Part shown: positions 62,373 to 64,000 of the stretch, piece after piece
Numbering within the stretch: position 1 is the stretch's first letter
Layout of the letters: every line of letters starts with the position of its first letter
Origin: Syngnathus acus
Lineage: Eukaryota > Chordata > Actinopteri > Syngnathiformes > Syngnathidae
Length of the DNA: 64,000 bases
Assembly (NCBI RefSeq): GCF_901709675.1
Contig: NC_051093.1
Span: forward strand, 8,919,553-8,983,552
Direction of reading: 5' to 3'
The notes under the pieces: generated by a model
What the model was told of the DNA's origin: nothing
Databases searched by the model: none
Seen by the model: the letters and a program-made list of their open reading frames with translations, nothing else
Made by a program: the position numbers and the translations under genes

Positions 62373-63628
62373 TTAAAAAATAAATAAACTTCTTCTTTCA
62401 GGTGTTGCTATCATGCTACAGCTGCTTTACATTTTGTTGCTGTTCAACATATTTTTTTATATTAGTTAGAAAAACAATTGTTTTTGTGTTTTGTGCACAC
62501 AGAGGCGTCAGCAGCTCTTCAAGTTCGGGCCTTGAAAGATTACTGCAACAATTATGACTTAACCAGCCTCAACATCAAAGCAGGAGATGTCATTACGGTA
62601 CAATGCACGCCTACGGTAGAAAAATCAAAAGCAGCACTACCCCATTGAACATCCCCCTAAAAATCTTGGAAACAATTTACACTGGCCTACAGTAGTAATG
62701 AAACACCTACTTTGAGGTTTATAAAATATTTAATGCTGGCACTGGGCCTAGGACAAACACAAAGCGGCTGAGATCGGATCTGCTTTGAGTGTAGGTCTGG
62801 TTTTCAGAGATTGATGTCATCTTTAGTTTGGAAGAGAAATTGAAATGGCATTTTTCAGCCTAACTGGCTGCAAGCTGGTGCAGTCTTTCAATAAAAAGAT
62901 GATTTTTTTTTTTTTTTTTAATAATTACGAGACAGCCTTCAGAATTTATAAAAAGAAAATGATAGAAATGGATAAATAGATGATGTCATTATTTTGTTCA
63001 AGTTTTTGTTGCCAATTAAATCCTATGTTGGCTCTGCTAATTGGACAGAGTAGAGAAGCATTTTAATAATTTAATCGGATCAATTCAACGAACAATATCT
63101 GTTCTTTCTTTGCAGGGAGTGAATTCAACATTTCAAATCCCATTTAATGTGTCGAGACGCTTATGTCACTGAGAGACCAGTTTTGTTTGAGAACGATTTC
63201 CCTTTTTTGGGGTTAATTAATTCGCTAGAACGAGCCTATTCAGCATTTCTCATTGACTACGCATACTGAGAGAAACGTATTTACTGCCTACTCCAGCATC
63301 ATTCATGAATATTTATGATTGTTAGGGAAGCCAAGCATTGCCTGATTTTCCTCCCTCAGGGTCTAAGAACACAAATTGGCTTTTCTGCCGTCACAGACTC
63401 TTTAAAAACTCTCATTTCAACAATATTTGCTCTTCAAGATTTTCAATTAGGATACATATACATAAATAAATAAATAAATACATGAAATACACTATGTCCT
63501 CTCATCCTAGGTGTTGGAACAGCATCCTGATGGACGCTGGAAAGGCTGTATCCATGACAACCGAACAGGAAATGATAGGGTGGGCTACTTCCCCTCCACC
63601 ATGGTGGAGGTCATCAGCAAACGAACAG
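42578..63628 (+). CDS. caskin1: Caskin-1, first ten coding exons (347 aa; gene continues past the window)
   Basis: Exons 42578-42665, 56574-56625, 58376-58473, 58538-58683, 59073-59168, 59261-59391, 60500-60608, 61189-61297, 62503-62597 and 63511-63628 join in phase; the last ends in phase 1, so the frame continues. Caskin1 is a neuronal multidomain scaffold that binds CASK. The visible part has the [12 protein letters not shown] start, then ankyrin repeats at about residues 48-275 ([74 protein letters not shown]), then an SH3 domain at about 281-346 ([38 protein letters not shown]). The CASK-binding region, SAM domains and proline-rich tail lie outside. [20 protein letters not shown] and [13 protein letters not shown] favour caskin1 over caskin2. 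Confidence 0.94.
43048..43140. repeat. Fragment of a CAGTGGTTCCCAA-type hAT MITE
   Basis: CAGTGATTCCCAATCAGC followed by GATCACCAGGTGTAC and ATCCAATTTCATTTTATTGG resembles a very common fish MITE whose left end reads CAGTGGTTCTCAAC and contains ATCAGGTGTGCCG. Only the left part is clear. Confidence 0.5.
46589..46683 (+). repeat. (GT)n microsatellite, about 95 bp uninterrupted
   Basis: A pure GT run in caskin1 intron 1. It produces spurious open frames of alternating residues on both strands. Confidence 0.98.
47678..47710 (+). repeat. (CA)n microsatellite
   Basis: About 16 CA units flanked by shorter interrupted CA words. Confidence 0.95.
54039..54069 (+). repeat. (GT)n microsatellite
   Basis: About 15 TG units, with imperfect GTGCGTG words before it. 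Confidence 0.93.
56685..56703 (+). repeat. Poly-C homopolymer (19 bp)
   Basis: A run of 19 C, about 60 bp after caskin1 exon 2. Homopolymers of this length are prone to assembly length error and can form i-motif / G-quadruplex structures. Confidence 0.9.
58010..58130 (+). repeat. Imperfect tandem duplication of about 60 bp
   Basis: GGACCTTAATATGACATTTT...TTATTGGTTTCAATTCTAGTC is followed by GGACCTTAATATAGCTTTTT...TTATTGGTTTCAGTTATAGTC, two diverged copies in a caskin1 intron. Confidence 0.75.
59392..60499 (+). other. caskin1: caskin1 intron 6
   Basis: 1.1 kb AT-rich intron between two ankyrin exons. No exon or RNA gene was seen. The 3' end is pyrimidine-rich before the CAG acceptor. Confidence 0.7.
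61303..61446 (+). repeat. caskin1: (GGAT)36 microsatellite directly after a caskin1 splice donor
   Basis: About 36 uninterrupted GGAT units begin 6 bp after the exon end at 61297 (donor GTAAA). It reads as WMDG or SIHP repeats in spurious ORFs. The exon itself ends normally (KQLLR) and joins 62503 in frame. Confidence 0.97.
61447..62502 (+). other. caskin1: Remainder of caskin1 intron 8
   Basis: AT-rich non-coding sequence with an (ATTT)n array at 62337-62374, whose flank TAAAAAATAAATAAA can pair with it as a hairpin. No other feature is supported. Confidence 0.6.
62598..63510 (+). other. caskin1: caskin1 intron 9, within the SH3 domain
   Basis: 0.9 kb AT-rich intron that splits the SH3 coding sequence between VIT and VLEQHP. 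Contains a poly-T run near 62906 and an (AATA)n stretch near 63464. No other feature is seen. Confidence 0.65.
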
Positions 63629-64000
63629 GTGTGTGTGCGTGCGTGCGTGCGTGTATGTATGTGTGATTGGTAACTTGAAATTATCGTGACCAAAACTAAC
63701 CAGCTGAATGAAATTGAAAAAAATAAATGGAAAGAAATATTTTTTTATTTTCATGCATAACTGTCAAGCAGAAGGAAGCGAATCTGCAAATCTGTTCACT
63801 CTATTCACGTCTCATGGCTTCCTAAAGAGCGAGAGAAAAAAAAACAGTATTGGATATTGTCAGATCGGAATCATAGCTCCTGCAAATGTAGATAAAAAAA
63901 TCCAGTACGTAACAAATACGTCGCTGTCACTGCAAATGTAAATGGACAGAATCATGTCAAATGTCGTCATGGAAATAATAATATACTATAAAGATATAAA
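63629..64000 (+). other. caskin1: Start of caskin1 intron 10, truncated by the window edge
   Basis: Begins with a GTGTGTGTGCGTGCGTGCG repeat at the donor itself and continues as AT-rich sequence without a supported exon. Confidence 0.6.

Overview
The window is vertebrate nuclear DNA, almost certainly from a teleost fish. It contains seven protein-coding genes with many short exons, GT-AG introns from about 70 bp to 14 kb, long untranslated regions, fish-type mobile-element remnants and many microsatellites. There are no bacterial operons, CRISPR arrays or phage. Gene names come from recognising the translated exons; no database search was possible. Exon boundaries were worked out by hand and checked for reading phase across every junction.

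Layout, left to right: the 3' part of eci1 (+, 54-927), which meets dnase1-like (-, 1293-3096) tail to tail; naa60 (+, 4978-6041); carhsp1 (+, 5' exon ending at 8392, coding 12264-13114); ppp1r9b/spinophilin (+, probable 5' exon near 14150-14349, coding 21836-31308); prpsap2 (-, 35808-39032), tail to tail with ppp1r9b; and the first ten coding exons of caskin1 (+, 42578-63628, continuing past the right edge). Six of the seven genes appear complete in their coding parts. Assembled lengths match family sizes: dnase1-like 280 aa, naa60 242, carhsp1 148, ppp1r9b 851 and prpsap2 357.

The proteins do not form one pathway. They are a mitochondrial fatty-acid isomerase, a secreted nuclease, a Golgi N-terminal acetyltransferase, a cold-shock RNA-binding phosphoprotein, two synaptic scaffolds (spinophilin and Caskin1) and a PRPP-synthetase partner. 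The set resembles human 16p13 (ECI1, DNASE1/DNASE1L2, NAA60, CASKIN1, CARHSP1) joined to genes located on human chromosome 17 (PPP1R9B, PRPSAP2).

The most unusual items are: an AT-AC minor-class (U12-type) intron in naa60; a roughly 3.6 kb, largely palindromic, apparently non-coding mobile element (15718-19312) with a nested array of about 235 bp hairpin units and a duplicated 41-bp segment around a tRNA-like SINE head; three extra small introns in the N-terminal coding region of ppp1r9b; a 144-bp GGAT microsatellite starting 6 bp inside a caskin1 splice donor; and a hAT transposon remnant with a decayed BED-finger exon in the ppp1r9b 3' UTR. I found no evidence for a wholly new multi-gene system.
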